Source of the DNA: Actinomycetospora sp. NBRC 106378
Lineage (GTDB): Bacteria; Actinomycetota; Actinomycetes; Mycobacteriales; Pseudonocardiaceae
Direction of reading: 5' to 3'
Length of the DNA stretch: 64,000 bases
Assembly (NCBI RefSeq): GCF_030269685.1
Contig: NZ_BSTT01000002.1
Span: forward strand, 372,001-436,000
Every line of letters starts with the position of its first letter. Position 1 is the stretch's first letter. The notes below the pieces were generated by a model, which was given only the letters and a program-made list of their open reading frames with translations, did no database searches and had not been told where the DNA came from. Positions 23,349 through 33,633 of the stretch are shown piece after piece. The position numbers and the translations under genes are program-made.

Positions 23349-24143
23349 ATGGCGGCGACGGGCACGGCCGGGGCGGACCCGCAGCTCGAACGCGCGGTGC
23401 GGGCGGTGGCGGCCCTCGACGTCGTCGACATGGCGTTCGCCGCGTCGATGCCCTCCCCGCGGACCTTCCGCCTCGGGTACATGCGGGGTCACCGCGTCGG
23501 CTCGATGGACGGTCTCGAGACGTCCGTCGGGGCCGGACTCGGGGGGAAGGTGCTGGCGCTGGACCGGCCGCTGGCCGTGGCCGACTACGCGCGGGACCCC
23601 GGCATCACCCACCAGTTCGACCAGGCCGTGGCCGCCGAGGGGCTGCACGCCGTGTTCGCCCTGCCCGTCCGGGTGGGGACCGACCTGCGCGGCGCGGTGT
23701 ACGGCGCCGTGCGCCGACCGCTGGACCTCGGGGAGCGGTTCCTGCGGGGCGCGGTCCGGGCCGTGCGGGCCGCGACGCGGGTGACCGCACCGCACCCGGC
23801 CGGCGTGGTCCTCGGCGCGGACGAGGTCGCTGAGCTGCTGGCGATCCTGGCGGCGACGCGGCCCGCCGTCCCCGACGCCGACGTCCGCGACCGGCTGGAC
23901 CGGCTCACGACGCGCCTGGACCGGCCGTCCCACGAGGCCACCGCCCGCGCCGCGCTCTCCGCCCGCGAGCTCGAGGTGCTCGGCGTCGTCGCGCTCGGGT
24001 GTGGCAACGCCGAGGTCGCCCGGCGGCTCTTCCTCAGCGTCGAGACGGTCAAGTCGTACCTGAAGTCGGCGATGGCCAAGCTCGACAGCCACACCCGCAG
24101 CGAGGCGGTCCACCGGGCGCGTGCCGCAGGACTGCTCCCGTGA
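23349..24143 (+). CDS. LuxR-type HTH regulator with GAF-like sensor
   Basis: A 264-residue regulator. Residues about 10-150 look like a GAF-like sensor domain (GLETSVGAGLGGKVLALDRPLAVADYARD, HAVFALPVRVG). Residues about 200-264 form the NarL/LuxR helix-turn-helix (LSARELEVLGVVALGCGNAEVARRLFLSVETVKSYLKSAMAKL). Similar regulators stand at the head of acyl-CoA catabolic operons in actinomycetes. The ATG is nine bases after GAGG; a GTG three codons earlier is possible. It overlaps the TetR gene and probably controls the following operons via CTAG-N6-CTAG sites. Confidence 0.87.
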   Translation: MAATGTAGADPQLERAVRAVAALDVVDMAFAASMPSPRTFRLGYMRGHRVGSMDGLETSVGAGLGGKVLALDRPLAVADYARDPGITHQFDQAVAAEGLHAVFALPVRVGTDLRGAVYGAVRRPLDLGERFLRGAVRAVRAATRVTAPHPAGVVLGADEVAELLAILAATRPAVPDADVRDRLDRLTTRLDRPSHEATARAALSARELEVLGVVALGCGNAEVARRLFLSVETVKSYLKSAMAKLDSHTRSEAVHRARAAGLLP

Positions 24144-24748
24144 CGGACGCACCGGCCCCGCCGAGTCGGATCGAGCGCAAGCGCGCGCAGCGGGTGGCCG
24201 AGCTGGAACGGGCCGCGGCGCGACTGTTCGCGCAGCGCGGGTACGACCGCACGAACTTCGAGGACGTCGCGGCCGAGCTGGACCTGCGCGGACCCAGCCT
24301 CTACCACTACTTCTCCTCCAAGGAGGACCTGCTCCGCCGCTGCCTGCAGAGCTCCTCCGAGGAGGTCCTCGGACGCCTGCGGGCGATCGTGGACGCCTCG
24401 GGTCCTCCCTCCGCGGTGCTGCGCTCCCTGTTCCGCGAGCAGGTGCTCATCGAGGTCCGCGACTTCCCGGAGTTCGCGCCGCTCTTCCTGACGATGCCGG
24501 TGTCGGTCCCCGAGATCCGCGCGATCGTCCTCGAGGTGCGGCGCGCGCACGCGGCGATCTTCGAGGAGGTCGCCGAGCGGGTCGTCGACGCTCCGGGCCC
24601 CGAGACGATGCGGGTCCGGATGTCGGTGGTCTTCGGCGCCCTGGCCTACATCCCGGAGTGGTACGACCCGGCGGGGCGGCTCGCTCCGGACGCCCTCGCC
24701 GACGAGATGGCCGACACGCTCCTCGCGCTCTTCACCGCACGCGGCTGA
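24140..24748 (+). CDS. TetR family transcriptional regulator
   Basis: A 202-residue TetR repressor coupled to the LuxR-type gene by a GTGA overlap. The helix-turn-helix is in RAAARLFAQRGYDRTNFEDVAAEL, followed by GPSLYHYFSSKEDLLRRCL. The ligand domain resembles that of fatty-acid-responsive regulators of the KstR/FadR kind (TetR_C_33-like, with LIEVRDFPEFAPLFL). It likely responds to an acyl-CoA of the downstream pathway and regulates the acyl-CoA ligase gene 104 bases later. Confidence 0.87.
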   Translation: MTDAPAPPSRIERKRAQRVAELERAAARLFAQRGYDRTNFEDVAAELDLRGPSLYHYFSSKEDLLRRCLQSSSEEVLGRLRAIVDASGPPSAVLRSLFREQVLIEVRDFPEFAPLFLTMPVSVPEIRAIVLEVRRAHAAIFEEVAERVVDAPGPETMRVRMSVVFGALAYIPEWYDPAGRLAPDALADEMADTLLALFTARG

Positions 24749-24852
24749 CCCGCCCACCCCTCGATCGTGGGTATCGGGGGTGTGACCCGGGCCATAGCGT
24801 CGGGCGCCCAACGGCCAGCGCCGGCCGCGCCCGACGACGAGGAGCCCCGCCC

Positions 24853-26391
24853 GTGGACGTCCCGAGCCTCATGCGCCAGTCCATGACCCTCTACCGCGAC
24901 CGGACCGCCCTGGTCACCGAGACCGCGACCTTCACCTTCGCGCAGGCCTGGGAGCGCGGGGTCCGGCTCGCCAACGGGCTGCGGGCGCTGGGAGTCCGGC
25001 CGGGCGACCGCGTCGCCGGGCTCGAGGACAACAACCTGGGCGCCGCGGACCTGTTCCTCGGCGCCGCCATCGCGGGCGCGGTCCGGGTGCCGCTCTACGC
25101 CCGCAACGCGCGGCAGTCCCACCGCCACATGATCGAGCAGACCCAGACGCGGGTCGTGCTCGTCGACGCCGTGCACGCCGCCGAGGTCGAGGGCCTCGAC
25201 GCCGAGATCGAGGGACTGTCGCGCATCTTCGTGCGCGACGACGGCTACGAGTCCTGGCTCGCCGGGCAGTCCGACGTCGATCCGGAACTGGAGGTCGACG
25301 GCGACGACTGGTACATCATCCGCCACTCGGCCGGGACCACGGGACGTCCGAAGGGCATCGGCTACACCCAGCACGACTGGCTGGTCAACTGCCGGAACTG
25401 GTACTACCGGCTCCCGAACCTGCAGACCCACAGCGTGGTCGGCCACGCCGGACCCATCTCCCACGCCTCGGGCTACCTGTTCCTCCCCGCCTGGCTGCAC
25501 GGCAGCGTCAACCTGCTCTTCGGGGCGTTCGACGCGGCGAAGGTGCTCGCGATGATGGAGCGCCACGGGGTGACGCACATGTTCGCGCCGCCGTCGATGG
25601 TCCAGATGCTCACCGCGGAGCCGTCACGTACCGAGCGCGACGTGTCCGCGCTGGAGTGCCTCCTCGTGGGCGGTGCCCCGATCACCGACGCCACCGCGCT
25701 GGCCGGCCGCGCCGCGTTCGGGGACGTGCTCCACCAGGTGTTCGGGCAGACCGAGGCCGTGCCGCTCACCGTGATGACCCCGCAGGAGTGGTTCTCCGAG
25801 GTCCCGGGGTCGCAGCCCCTGCGGGCGGCGGGCAAGGTCCTGCCGTTCGCGCGGCTCGAGGTGCGCGACGAGGAGGGCACCGTCCTCCCGCTCGGCGCCG
25901 AGGGCGAGCTGTTCGCGCGGGTCGAGTCGCAGATGACGGGCTTCTGGAACGACGACGAGCTCACGGCCACGCGGCTGGTCGACGGCTGGATCCGCACCCG
26001 GGACATCGGGCGGATCGACGAGAACGGCTACGTCTACATCCTCGACCGGGCCGACGACATGATCGTCTCGGGTGGCTTCAACATCTGGCCCGCCGAGCTC
26101 GAGTCGGCCATCGCCGACCACCCCGCCGTCATCGAGGTCGCGGTCTTCGCCGTCCCGCACGAGAAGTGGGGCGAGACCCCCATGGCCGTCTGCCACGTCG
26201 CGCCCGACGCCGAGGTGACCGCCGACGAGGTGATCGACCTGGTCCGCCGCCGCCTCGGCTCGTACAAGAAGCCCGGCGGCGTCACGTTCACCCACGAGCC
26301 GCTGCCGAAGAACGTCGTCGGGAAGCTGCTGCGCAAGACGCTGCGGGAGCCCTACTGGGCCGATCAGGGGCGCCGGGTCGCCGGCGCCTGA
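24853..26391 (+). CDS. AMP-binding acyl-CoA ligase/synthetase
   Basis: A 512-residue adenylate-forming enzyme. Motif A3 is SAGTTGRPKG (159-168) and the A5-like motif is FGQTEAVPLTVM. The hinge region is WIRTRDIGRIDENGYVYILDRADDMIVSGGFNIWPAELE, and the catalytic Lys491 lies in PKNVVGKLLRK. It activates a carboxylic acid to its CoA ester at the entry of the pathway. The GTG start follows GAGGAG. The next gene (acyl-CoA dehydrogenase) has its own CTAG-type site. Substrate unknown; branched-chain or terpenoid acids fit the neighbours. Confidence 0.9.
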   Translation: MDVPSLMRQSMTLYRDRTALVTETATFTFAQAWERGVRLANGLRALGVRPGDRVAGLEDNNLGAADLFLGAAIAGAVRVPLYARNARQSHRHMIEQTQTRVVLVDAVHAAEVEGLDAEIEGLSRIFVRDDGYESWLAGQSDVDPELEVDGDDWYIIRHSAGTTGRPKGIGYTQHDWLVNCRNWYYRLPNLQTHSVVGHAGPISHASGYLFLPAWLHGSVNLLFGAFDAAKVLAMMERHGVTHMFAPPSMVQMLTAEPSRTERDVSALECLLVGGAPITDATALAGRAAFGDVLHQVFGQTEAVPLTVMTPQEWFSEVPGSQPLRAAGKVLPFARLEVRDEEGTVLPLGAEGELFARVESQMTGFWNDDELTATRLVDGWIRTRDIGRIDENGYVYILDRADDMIVSGGFNIWPAELESAIADHPAVIEVAVFAVPHEKWGETPMAVCHVAPDAEVTADEVIDLVRRRLGSYKKPGGVTFTHEPLPKNVVGKLLRKTLREPYWADQGRRVAGA

Positions 26392-26435
26392 GCCGCCGCG
26401 CGGGACATGGTCGCCTCGATGCGTGCCCCGAAAAT

Positions 26436-26449
26436 CTAGGCATGACTAG
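26436..26449. promoter_or_regulatory. Putative LuxR-family site CTAG-N6-CTAG (copy 2)
   Basis: CTAG-GCATGA-CTAG, followed by AACA, lies 48 bases before the acyl-CoA dehydrogenase ATG. It matches the reverse complement of copy 1 before the LuxR-type gene. The larger distance to the gene would suit activation from the -35 region. Confidence 0.5.
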
Positions 26450-26497
26450 AACAATGAGCGTACTGTCGAGATCCGCCGACCACCCCGGGAGCCAGCG

Positions 26498-27742
26498 ATG
26501 ACCCAGACCACCGACCGGCCCGTCGACCAGGCGGCCGACGCGCTGCTCGAGGAGGACTACGGCGTGCCGTGGGCCCTCGAGGACCACCACCGGGAGTGGC
26601 AGCGGGCGATGCGCGACTTCTGCACCCGGGAGGTCGCGCCGGGCGCGGCCGAGCGCAGCATCGAGGGGCGGTTCGACGCCGACCTCGCACGGGCCGCCGG
26701 ACGTCTCGGCGCCTACGGCCTGCTCGCCCCGGAGCGCTTCGGCGGCGGGGGAGCGGACCTCCGCACGCTGTGCGTCGCGGCCGAGGAGCTGGCCCGCGTC
26801 GACTCCTCGCTCGCCGTGACCGTGCACGTGCAGGCGATCAGCGTCGCCCTGCTCGCCCACCTCGCCCAGGGCCGGGACGACCTGCTGGAGGAGGTGCTGC
26901 CGTCCGCCTGCACGGGCGAGACGTTCGTGTCGTTCGGGCTCACCGAGCCGACCGGGGGCTCGGACGCCGGCAACATCGCGACGACCGCCCGCCGCGACGG
27001 CGACGGCTGGGTGCTCAACGGCGCGAAGCAGTTCATCACCAACTCCGGCACGCCGTTCTCCCGCTACGTGATCCTCTTCGCCGCGACCGGCGACGCGATC
27101 ACCCCGGAGACCGTGGCCGCCCGCGGGCGCCGCCCGGTGTCGGCGTTCCTCGTGCCGCTGGACGCGCCCGGGGTCACCGTGGGCGGCCCCTACGCGAAGA
27201 TGGGGTGGCGCGCCTCGGACACCCACCCGCTGTTCTTCGACGAGGTCCGGCTCCCGGCGGAGGCGCTGCTGGGCGAGGAGGGCCGCGGGTACCGCGAGGC
27301 CCTGGGCTTCCTGACGTGGGCCCGCCTCCCGATCGCGGCGATGAGCACCGGCCTCGCGCTCGGCTGCCTCGACGACGTCCGGCGCTTCGTCGCGGACCGC
27401 ACCTCCTTCGGCGCCCCGCTCGGCGGCCACCAGGGCGTGGCCTTCCAGCTCGCGGACATCGCTGCTCTTGCCTCGACGGCGCGGGTGATGACCTACGACG
27501 GCGCCTGGAAGTACGACCGCGGGATGCCGATCGCGAAGGAGGCGGCGACGGCGAAGCTGGTGGCGTCCGAGGCCGCGAACAAGGCGGCCTACATCGCGAC
27601 GCAGCTCGAGGGCGGCTACGGGTTCGTCCAGGAGAGCGCGGCGACGCGGCACTACCAGGACGCCCGCATCCTCACGATCGGCGAGGGGACCTCCGAGGTG
27701 CAGCGCCTGCTCCTGGCCCGCGGACTCGGGCTGCCGGTCTGA
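26498..27742 (+). CDS. Acyl-CoA dehydrogenase
   Basis: A 414-residue FAD-dependent dehydrogenase: FGLTEPTGGSDAGNI (flavin contact), a middle beta domain, YAKMGWRASDTHPLFFDEVRLP, and the C-terminal helical bundle ending with the catalytic Glu396 in IGEGTSEVQRLLLARGLGL. It introduces a 2,3-double bond into an acyl-CoA. Directly followed by a biotin carboxylase pair and a hydratase, it resembles isovaleryl-CoA or citronellyl-CoA dehydrogenase (Liu/Atu pathways). The GGGAG ribosome site is seven bases before the ATG. Confidence 0.92.
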   Translation: MTQTTDRPVDQAADALLEEDYGVPWALEDHHREWQRAMRDFCTREVAPGAAERSIEGRFDADLARAAGRLGAYGLLAPERFGGGGADLRTLCVAAEELARVDSSLAVTVHVQAISVALLAHLAQGRDDLLEEVLPSACTGETFVSFGLTEPTGGSDAGNIATTARRDGDGWVLNGAKQFITNSGTPFSRYVILFAATGDAITPETVAARGRRPVSAFLVPLDAPGVTVGGPYAKMGWRASDTHPLFFDEVRLPAEALLGEEGRGYREALGFLTWARLPIAAMSTGLALGCLDDVRRFVADRTSFGAPLGGHQGVAFQLADIAALASTARVMTYDGAWKYDRGMPIAKEAATAKLVASEAANKAAYIATQLEGGYGFVQESAATRHYQDARILTIGEGTSEVQRLLLARGLGLPV

Positions 27743-27744
27743 GG

Positions 27745-29274
27745 ATGACGACGCTCGAGCGCCGCGACGACGCGGACGACCTGAGGACGGCCACGGAGCG
27801 GGCGCGCGCCGGCGGTGACCCCTCGCGGTGGCCGACGAAGCTCCCGGTGCGCGACCGGCTCGCCGTCCTGCTCGACCCGGGCAGCTTCGTCGAGGACGGG
27901 CTGCTCGCCGACGCCCACGCCGACGGCCTGCCCGCCGACGGCGTCGTCACCGGGGTCGGGCGGGTCGACGGCCGCCCGGTCGCGGTCATCGCGCACGACT
28001 TCACGGTGAAGGCGGGCTCCTGGGGCGAGCTGACCTGCGAGAAGCAGATCCGCATCCTGGAGCGGGCCGACCGGGACCTGCTCCCGGTGTTCTACCTGGT
28101 CGACTCCGCGGGCGGGCGCCTGAGCGACCAGATGGGCTTCTTCCCCGGACGACGCGGGGCCTCCCGGATCTTCGCCCTGCAGGTGCGGCTCTCCGGGCGG
28201 GTCCCACAGATCTGCTGCCTGCACGGGCCCTCGGCGGCGGGCGGCGCCTACATGCCGGCCTTCACCGACTGGGTGGGGATGGTCGAGGGCCACGCCTCGA
28301 TGTACCTGGCGTCGCCCCGGATCGCGGAGAAGGTGACCGGGGAGCGGACGACGCTCGAGGAGATGGGCGGCGCGGTCATGCACGCCACGGTCTCGGGGTG
28401 CGGGGACGAGGTCTTCACCGAGGACTGGGAGGCCGTCGCGGCCGCGCGGCTGCTGTTCTCCTACCTGCCCGACCACTGGGAGGCGCGACCCCCCGTGGCG
28501 GAGCCCGTGCCGCCGGCCCGGGAGGACTGGGACGGAGCGGTCCCGTCCGACCCGAACGTCTCCTACGACGTCCGGGAGGTGATCGACCGGTTCGTCGACG
28601 GGGACAGCTTCTTCGAGATCAAGGCGGGGTGGGCCGAGGAGATGGTGGTCGGCCTCGCGCGCCTCGACGGGCAGGTGGTCGGCCTAGTCGCGAACCAGCC
28701 GATGGTGCGCAGCGGGGCGATCTTCGTCGACTCGGCGGACAAGGCCACCCGCTTCATCACGATGTGCGACGCCTTCAACGTCCCGATCGTCTTCCTCCAC
28801 GACGTCCCGGGCTTCATGGTCGGCGTCGCCGTGGAGCGGCAGGGGATCATCCGGCACGGCGCGAAGCTGGTCAGCGCGATGGCGAGCGCGGAGGTGCCCG
28901 TCATCAGCGTGGTGCTGCGCAAGTCCTACGCGGCGGGCTTCTACGCGATGTGCGCTCCCGGCTTCGCGCCGCGGGCGACGCTGGCGCTGCCCACCGCCAC
29001 GATCGGCACGATGGCGGCCGAGGCGTCGGTCAACGCGATGTACGCCGGCCGGGTCGCGGCGATCGAGGACGAGGCCGAGCGGGCCGCGTTCGTCGCCGCC
29101 CGGGTCGCCGAGCAGGAGGCCGACGTGAACCTGCTGCGGATGGCGAGCGACCTCGTCGTCGACGCGGTGGTCGAGCCGACCGACCTGCGCGGTGAGCTCG
29201 CCCGTCGCCTCGCGGACGCAGCGCGTTGGACCCGGGGACCGAAGTCCCGCCACCGACCCAACACCCCGGTGTGA
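27745..29274 (+). CDS. Acyl-CoA carboxylase carboxyltransferase (beta) subunit
   Basis: A 509-residue carboxyltransferase of the methylcrotonyl-/propionyl-CoA carboxylase type. It contains [24 protein letters not shown] (acyl-CoA site), [14 protein letters not shown] and the C-terminal carboxybiotin site [25 protein letters not shown] followed by SYAAGFYAM. Transcarboxylation from biotin to the acyl-CoA is the expected role. It starts two bases after the dehydrogenase stop and overlaps the alpha subunit (GTGA). In leucine catabolism this pair carboxylates methylcrotonyl-CoA; no HMG-CoA-lyase gene is visible. Confidence 0.92.
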   Translation: MTTLERRDDADDLRTATERARAGGDPSRWPTKLPVRDRLAVLLDPGSFVEDGLLADAHADGLPADGVVTGVGRVDGRPVAVIAHDFTVKAGSWGELTCEKQIRILERADRDLLPVFYLVDSAGGRLSDQMGFFPGRRGASRIFALQVRLSGRVPQICCLHGPSAAGGAYMPAFTDWVGMVEGHASMYLASPRIAEKVTGERTTLEEMGGAVMHATVSGCGDEVFTEDWEAVAAARLLFSYLPDHWEARPPVAEPVPPAREDWDGAVPSDPNVSYDVREVIDRFVDGDSFFEIKAGWAEEMVVGLARLDGQVVGLVANQPMVRSGAIFVDSADKATRFITMCDAFNVPIVFLHDVPGFMVGVAVERQGIIRHGAKLVSAMASAEVPVISVVLRKSYAAGFYAMCAPGFAPRATLALPTATIGTMAAEASVNAMYAGRVAAIEDEAERAAFVAARVAEQEADVNLLRMASDLVVDAVVEPTDLRGELARRLADAARWTRGPKSRHRPNTPV

Positions 29275-31031
29275 CCGTGCTGCACAGCGTGCTGATCGCC
29301 AACCGTGGCGAGATCGCCGTGCGTGTGGCGCGGGCGTGCAGGGACGCAGGCCTGACGAGTGTCGCGGTGTACGCCGACCCGGACCGCGACGCCCCGCACG
29401 TGCGGATCGCCGACCAGGCCTTCGGCCTCGGCGGGCAGACCGCGGCGGAGTCGTACCTGAACATCGAGAAGATCATCGACGCCGCGCGCCAGTCCGGCGC
29501 GAACGGTATTCACCCCGGCTACGGGTTCCTCTCGGAGAACTCCGACTTCGCCCAGGCCGTCATCGACGCCGGCCTGATCTGGATCGGCCCGTCCCCGCAG
29601 GCCATCCGCGACCTCGGCGACAAGGTCACCGCCCGCAAGATCGCCGAACGCGCCGGCGCCCCGCTCGTGCCCGGCACCAAGGACCCCGTCGCCGACGCCG
29701 ACGAGGTCATCGCCTTCGCCGACGAACACGGCCTGCCGGTCGCGATCAAGGCCGCGTTCGGCGGCGGCGGCCGCGGCATGCGCGTCGCCCGCGAACGCGC
29801 CGAGATCGCCGACATGTTCGACGCCGCCGTCCGCGAGGCCGTCTCGGCGTTCGGGCGCGGCGAATCCTTCGTCGAGCGCTACCTCGATCGGCCCCGCCAC
29901 GTCGAGGCCCAGGTCCTGGCCGACCAGCACGGCACCTGCATCGTCGTCGGCACCCGCGACTGCTCGCTGCAGCGCCGCCACCAGAAACTCGTCGAGGAGG
30001 CCCCCGCGCCGTTCCTGACCGACGAGCAGCGCAAACGCATCCACACCTCCGCCCGCGACATCTGCCTCGAGGCCGGCTACTCCGGTGCCGGGACCGTGGA
30101 GTTCCTCGTCGGCGAGGACGGCACCATCTCCTTCCTCGAGGTCAACACCCGCCTGCAGGTCGAACACCCCGTCTCCGAGGAGACCTCCGGCCTCGACCTC
30201 GTGCGCGAGCAGTTCCGCATCGCCAACGGCGAACACCTGCGCATCACCGAAGACCCCGAACCCCGCGGGCACTCCATCGAGTTCCGGCTCAACGGCGAGG
30301 ACGCCGGCCGCGGCTTCCTCCCCGCCCCCGGCACCGTCACCCGCTTCGTCGCCCCCTCCGGGCCCGGGGTGCGCGTCGACGCCGGGGTGGAGTCCGGATC
30401 GGTGATCGGCGGCCAGTTCGACTCCATGGTCGGCAAGCTCATCGTCACCGGCGAGGACCGCCAACAGGCCCTGGAACGCTCCCGCCGCGCCCTGTCCGAG
30501 ATCGTCGTCGAGGGCCTGCCCACCGTCATCCCGTTCCACCGCCTCGTCGTCACCGACCCCGCCTTCACCGCCCCCGACGGCGCCTCCTCCTTCACCGTCC
30601 ACACCCGCTGGATCGAGACCGAGTGGAACAACACCGTCGAGCCCCACGAGGACCGCGGTGCCGCAGGAGCGTTGGTGCGCATCGGGAAGCGGTGGCTGCC
30701 GGTCGCGGTGCCGGGCCTGTCCGCGGCGGTGGGGGAGCGGGCCGCGGCCGCCGCCACCCGGCCCCGCGGCGGCGGGGCGTCGGCCTCGCCGTCGTCGGTG
30801 GCGGCGCCGATGCAGGGCACCGTCGTGAAGATCGCCGTCGCCGCGGGCGACACCGTCTCCGCGGGCGACCAGATCGTCGTCGTCGAGGCCATGAAGATGG
30901 AGAACCCCGTCACCGCCCACCAGGACGGCGTCGTCGTCGGGCTCGACCTCGCGGTCGGCGCCTCGGTGTCGCAGGGGCAGGTCCTGTGCCGGATCGACGC
31001 CGTCCCCCCGAACGCAGAGGAGCAGCAGTGA
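29271..31031 (+). CDS. Acyl-CoA carboxylase alpha subunit (biotin carboxylase + BCCP)
   Basis: A 586-residue two-domain subunit. Residues 1-450 are biotin carboxylase: [58 protein letters not shown] and the [17 protein letters not shown] active site. The C-terminal 75 residues are a biotinyl domain ([10 protein letters not shown]) with biotinylated Lys542 in EAMKMENP. It uses ATP and bicarbonate to charge biotin. Codon third positions are strikingly C-rich in the middle, compared with neighbours. The GTG start overlaps the beta subunit stop. Confidence 0.93.
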   Translation: MTVLHSVLIANRGEIAVRVARACRDAGLTSVAVYADPDRDAPHVRIADQAFGLGGQTAAESYLNIEKIIDAARQSGANGIHPGYGFLSENSDFAQAVIDAGLIWIGPSPQAIRDLGDKVTARKIAERAGAPLVPGTKDPVADADEVIAFADEHGLPVAIKAAFGGGGRGMRVARERAEIADMFDAAVREAVSAFGRGESFVERYLDRPRHVEAQVLADQHGTCIVVGTRDCSLQRRHQKLVEEAPAPFLTDEQRKRIHTSARDICLEAGYSGAGTVEFLVGEDGTISFLEVNTRLQVEHPVSEETSGLDLVREQFRIANGEHLRITEDPEPRGHSIEFRLNGEDAGRGFLPAPGTVTRFVAPSGPGVRVDAGVESGSVIGGQFDSMVGKLIVTGEDRQQALERSRRALSEIVVEGLPTVIPFHRLVVTDPAFTAPDGASSFTVHTRWIETEWNNTVEPHEDRGAAGALVRIGKRWLPVAVPGLSAAVGERAAAAATRPRGGGASASPSSVAAPMQGTVVKIAVAAGDTVSAGDQIVVVEAMKMENPVTAHQDGVVVGLDLAVGASVSQGQVLCRIDAVPPNAEEQQ

Positions 31032-31513
31032 CCGAGCAGGTGGACCGGCCGGTGTCCGGGCGCTGGTTCGAGGAGCTCGAGGTCGGCGACGTCGTCCGGC
31101 ACGCGACCCGGCGGACGGTGACCGAGACCGACAACGTCCTGTTCACCACGATGACCATGAACCCGGCCCCGATGCACCTCGACGCGGAGTACGCGGGCGC
31201 GAGCGAGTTCGGCCGGCCGCTGGTCAACAGCATGTTCACGCTCGGGCTCGTCGTCGGGCTGTCGGTCCCGGAGCTGACGCTGGGGACCATCGTCGCCCAG
31301 CTCGGGCTCACCGACGTCGCCTTCCCCGCCCCGGTGTTCCACGGCGACACGATCGCGGTGGAGACCACCGTCGTCTCCCGGCGGGAGTCCCGCTCGCGGC
31401 CCGACGCCGGGCTGGTCGAGTTCGAGCACCGGGCCACGAAGCAGGACGGCACGCTGGTCTGCCGGGCGACGCGGACCGGGCTCATGTCCAAGCGGCCGCA
31501 GGGGCGGTCGTGA
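31028..31513 (+). CDS. MaoC family acyl-CoA (de)hydratase
   Basis: A 161-residue hot-dog-fold hydratase. It shows [40 protein letters not shown] for the usual catalytic NxxPxHxD motif, and [16 protein letters not shown]-specific enoyl-CoA hydratases and mesaconyl-CoA hydratase-like proteins belong here. It would hydrate the carboxylated enoyl-CoA made by the upstream enzymes. GTGA overlaps at both ends show tight coupling within the operon. Confidence 0.9.
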   Translation: MTEQVDRPVSGRWFEELEVGDVVRHATRRTVTETDNVLFTTMTMNPAPMHLDAEYAGASEFGRPLVNSMFTLGLVVGLSVPELTLGTIVAQLGLTDVAFPAPVFHGDTIAVETTVVSRRESRSRPDAGLVEFEHRATKQDGTLVCRATRTGLMSKRPQGRS

Positions 31514-32583
31514 ACGCTCCGCACGCCACGGAGGTCGTGGGGGAGGCGGTGCTCGGCGCGCCGGAGGAGGCCGACCCGGCGTGGCCGTGGCACCGACCCG
31601 GCGTCTACGCGGTCGCGCCGGGCGTCTTCCGCATCCCGCTGCCGCTGCCCGACGCGGGGCTGCACTCGGTCAACGCCTACGTCCTCGACGGCCCGGACGG
31701 CGTGGTCGTCGTCGACCCGGGGCAGGCGACCCCGGAGGGGCGGGAGCACCTGGCGCGCGGGCTCGCGATGCTGGGCCGCCACCCGCGGGACGTCCGTCGG
31801 TGCCTCGTCACCCACGTGCACCGCGACCACTACACGCGGGCCGTCGAGCTGCGCCGTGAGTTCGGGCCCGGCATCGCGCTCGGCCGGGCGGAGCGGCGGT
31901 CGCTCGCGCTCATCGCGGACCCGGCCTACAGCATCGTCGGGACGCAGCTGGAGCTGCTCGTCCGCGCCGGTGCCGCCGACCTCGCCCGGGAGCTGGCCGA
32001 CGCCGACGACGGGGTGCCGCGCGACCTGTGGGAGCAGCCGGACACGTGGCTGGAGGACGAGGCGGTCGATCTCGGCTCCCGCGTCCTCGACGCGATCCCG
32101 ACGCCGGGCCACACCCGCGGCCACCTGGTCTTCCGGGACGACGCCGCCGGGCTGCTCCTCGCGGGCGACCACGTCCTCCCGCACATCACGCCGTCGATCG
32201 GCTTCGAGCCCGACGTGCCGGACCGTCCGCTCGGTGACTACCTGCGCTCGCTCGCCCGGGTCCGCGCGCTGCCCGACACCTGGCTGCTGCCGGCCCACGG
32301 CCACGTCACGAGCAGCGTCCACCGCCGGGTCGACGAGCTGCAGGAGCACCACGCGCACCGCCTGGAGGAGACGGTGGTGCCGCTGCTCGAGCGGACCTGC
32401 ACCGCGGCGGAGGTCGCCGGCCGGCTGCGGTGGACCCGCCGTCGTCGGGCCTTCGAGGAGCTCGGGCCGTTCGACCGGATGCTCGCCGTGCTGGAGACGC
32501 GCTCGCACCTGGACGTCCTCGTCGACCGGGGCCGCGCCCGCCGGGCGGAGGACGACGGGGTGGAGCGCTACGCCTCGACCTGA
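31510..32583 (+). CDS. Metallo-beta-lactamase fold hydrolase
   Basis: A 357-residue MBL-fold protein. The metal motif THVHRDHY is HxHxDH, followed by the third His in [12 protein letters not shown] and the Asp in [14 protein letters not shown]. The C-terminal region ([26 protein letters not shown]) is the winged-helix-like tail of LACTB2-type hydrolases. Its place at the end of the operon suggests thioester hydrolysis or removal of a toxic acyl-CoA (inference). It ends immediately next to the stop codon of the convergent reductase gene. Confidence 0.86.
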   Translation: MNAPHATEVVGEAVLGAPEEADPAWPWHRPGVYAVAPGVFRIPLPLPDAGLHSVNAYVLDGPDGVVVVDPGQATPEGREHLARGLAMLGRHPRDVRRCLVTHVHRDHYTRAVELRREFGPGIALGRAERRSLALIADPAYSIVGTQLELLVRAGAADLARELADADDGVPRDLWEQPDTWLEDEAVDLGSRVLDAIPTPGHTRGHLVFRDDAAGLLLAGDHVLPHITPSIGFEPDVPDRPLGDYLRSLARVRALPDTWLLPAHGHVTSSVHRRVDELQEHHAHRLEETVVPLLERTCTAAEVAGRLRWTRRRRAFEELGPFDRMLAVLETRSHLDVLVDRGRARRAEDDGVERYAST

Positions 32584-33624
32584 TCACGCCAGACCGAGCG
32601 CCCGCCGGAGCTCGTCGGCGGTGATCGACCCCGGCCGCAGCCCGTCCCGGGCGGCCCGCCGCGCGAGCGTGGTGAGCCCGGCGTTCAGCGGCGCCGGCCG
32701 TCCGACGCGGCGGGCGGTCAGCGCGATCTCGCCGTTGAGGTAGTCGGTCTCGATGCTGCCGGTGCCGCGCATCAACGACTGCCAGCTCGACCCGCCCAGC
32801 TGTTCCGGCTCGCCCGGCACGGGGAGGAACTCGAGGCCCTCGGGCTCCCACCCGGCGCGGGACTCCTCCTTCCCGACGACGGCGACGCCGGCGGCCTCGA
32901 GGACCTCCTCCGCCTCGACGCGGGTCGCCTTCGCGATGTCCTCGGCGCCGGTCGTGTCGCCGAGCAGGGCCTCCAGCGCGTTGCCGGTGTTGGCGATCAG
33001 CTTGCGGTACTTCCACGCCAGGACCGCGTCGGTCGGCCGGACGAGGCATCCGGCCGGGTCCCAGTCGGCGGCCATCGCGGCGAGCAGGTCCCGGTCGGCC
33101 GCCGGGTCGGGGGAGTGGCCGTAGCGCCCGACGTGGAAGACGCCGCGCAGCGGCGCACCGCGGACGATGACCTCGCCGGGTTCGATCAGCACCGTCGGGA
33201 ACCAGACGCACACGGCGAACACGCGGGCGGCGCGGCGCAGGGCGATCTCCTCGCCGGCCACGCCGTTGAGGGCGACGAGCACGGGCAGGACGTCGGCGGC
33301 CCGGCCGACCTCGGTCCCGTCGCGGTCGTGGACCGGGGCGTCGCCCCAGGTGTCGAGGATGGCGGCGGCCTGCGGGGTCTTCGCGGTGAGCACGAGGACG
33401 TCGTCGACGGTCAGTCGCGCCTGCTCGGGGGCGGTGGCCACCGGTACGGCGAGGGTCTCGGTGAGGTCGGGGCAGCGCAGCGTGAGGCCGCGCTCGGTCA
33501 TGACCCGCGCGTGCTCGCCGCGGGCGACGAGCAGGACCTGCCGTCCCTGCCGGGCGAGCAGGCCGCCGAGTGCGCTGCCGACCGCGCCGGCGCCGAGGAA
33601 GACGTACCGCGGGGAGTGATCCAC
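32584..33624 (-). CDS. 2-dehydropantoate 2-reductase-like oxidoreductase
   Basis: A 346-residue ApbA/PanE-family reductase. The Rossmann motif is FLGAGAVGSALGGLLARQG and the NADP-type VARGEHARVM follows. The C-terminal helical domain has AWKYRKLIANTGNALEALLG with the catalytic Lys and Asn. True PanE makes pantoate for CoA, but families with this fold also reduce other 2-keto acids, and the remote context makes the annotation tentative. A TetR gene precedes it by nine bases on the same strand. Confidence 0.82.
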   Translation of the reverse strand: MDHSPRYVFLGAGAVGSALGGLLARQGRQVLLVARGEHARVMTERGLTLRCPDLTETLAVPVATAPEQARLTVDDVLVLTAKTPQAAAILDTWGDAPVHDRDGTEVGRAADVLPVLVALNGVAGEEIALRRAARVFAVCVWFPTVLIEPGEVIVRGAPLRGVFHVGRYGHSPDPAADRDLLAAMAADWDPAGCLVRPTDAVLAWKYRKLIANTGNALEALLGDTTGAEDIAKATRVEAEEVLEAAGVAVVGKEESRAGWEPEGLEFLPVPGEPEQLGGSSWQSLMRGTGSIETDYLNGEIALTARRVGRPAPLNAGLTTLARRAARDGLRPGSITADELRRALGLA

Positions 33625-33633
33625 CGGCTCTTC

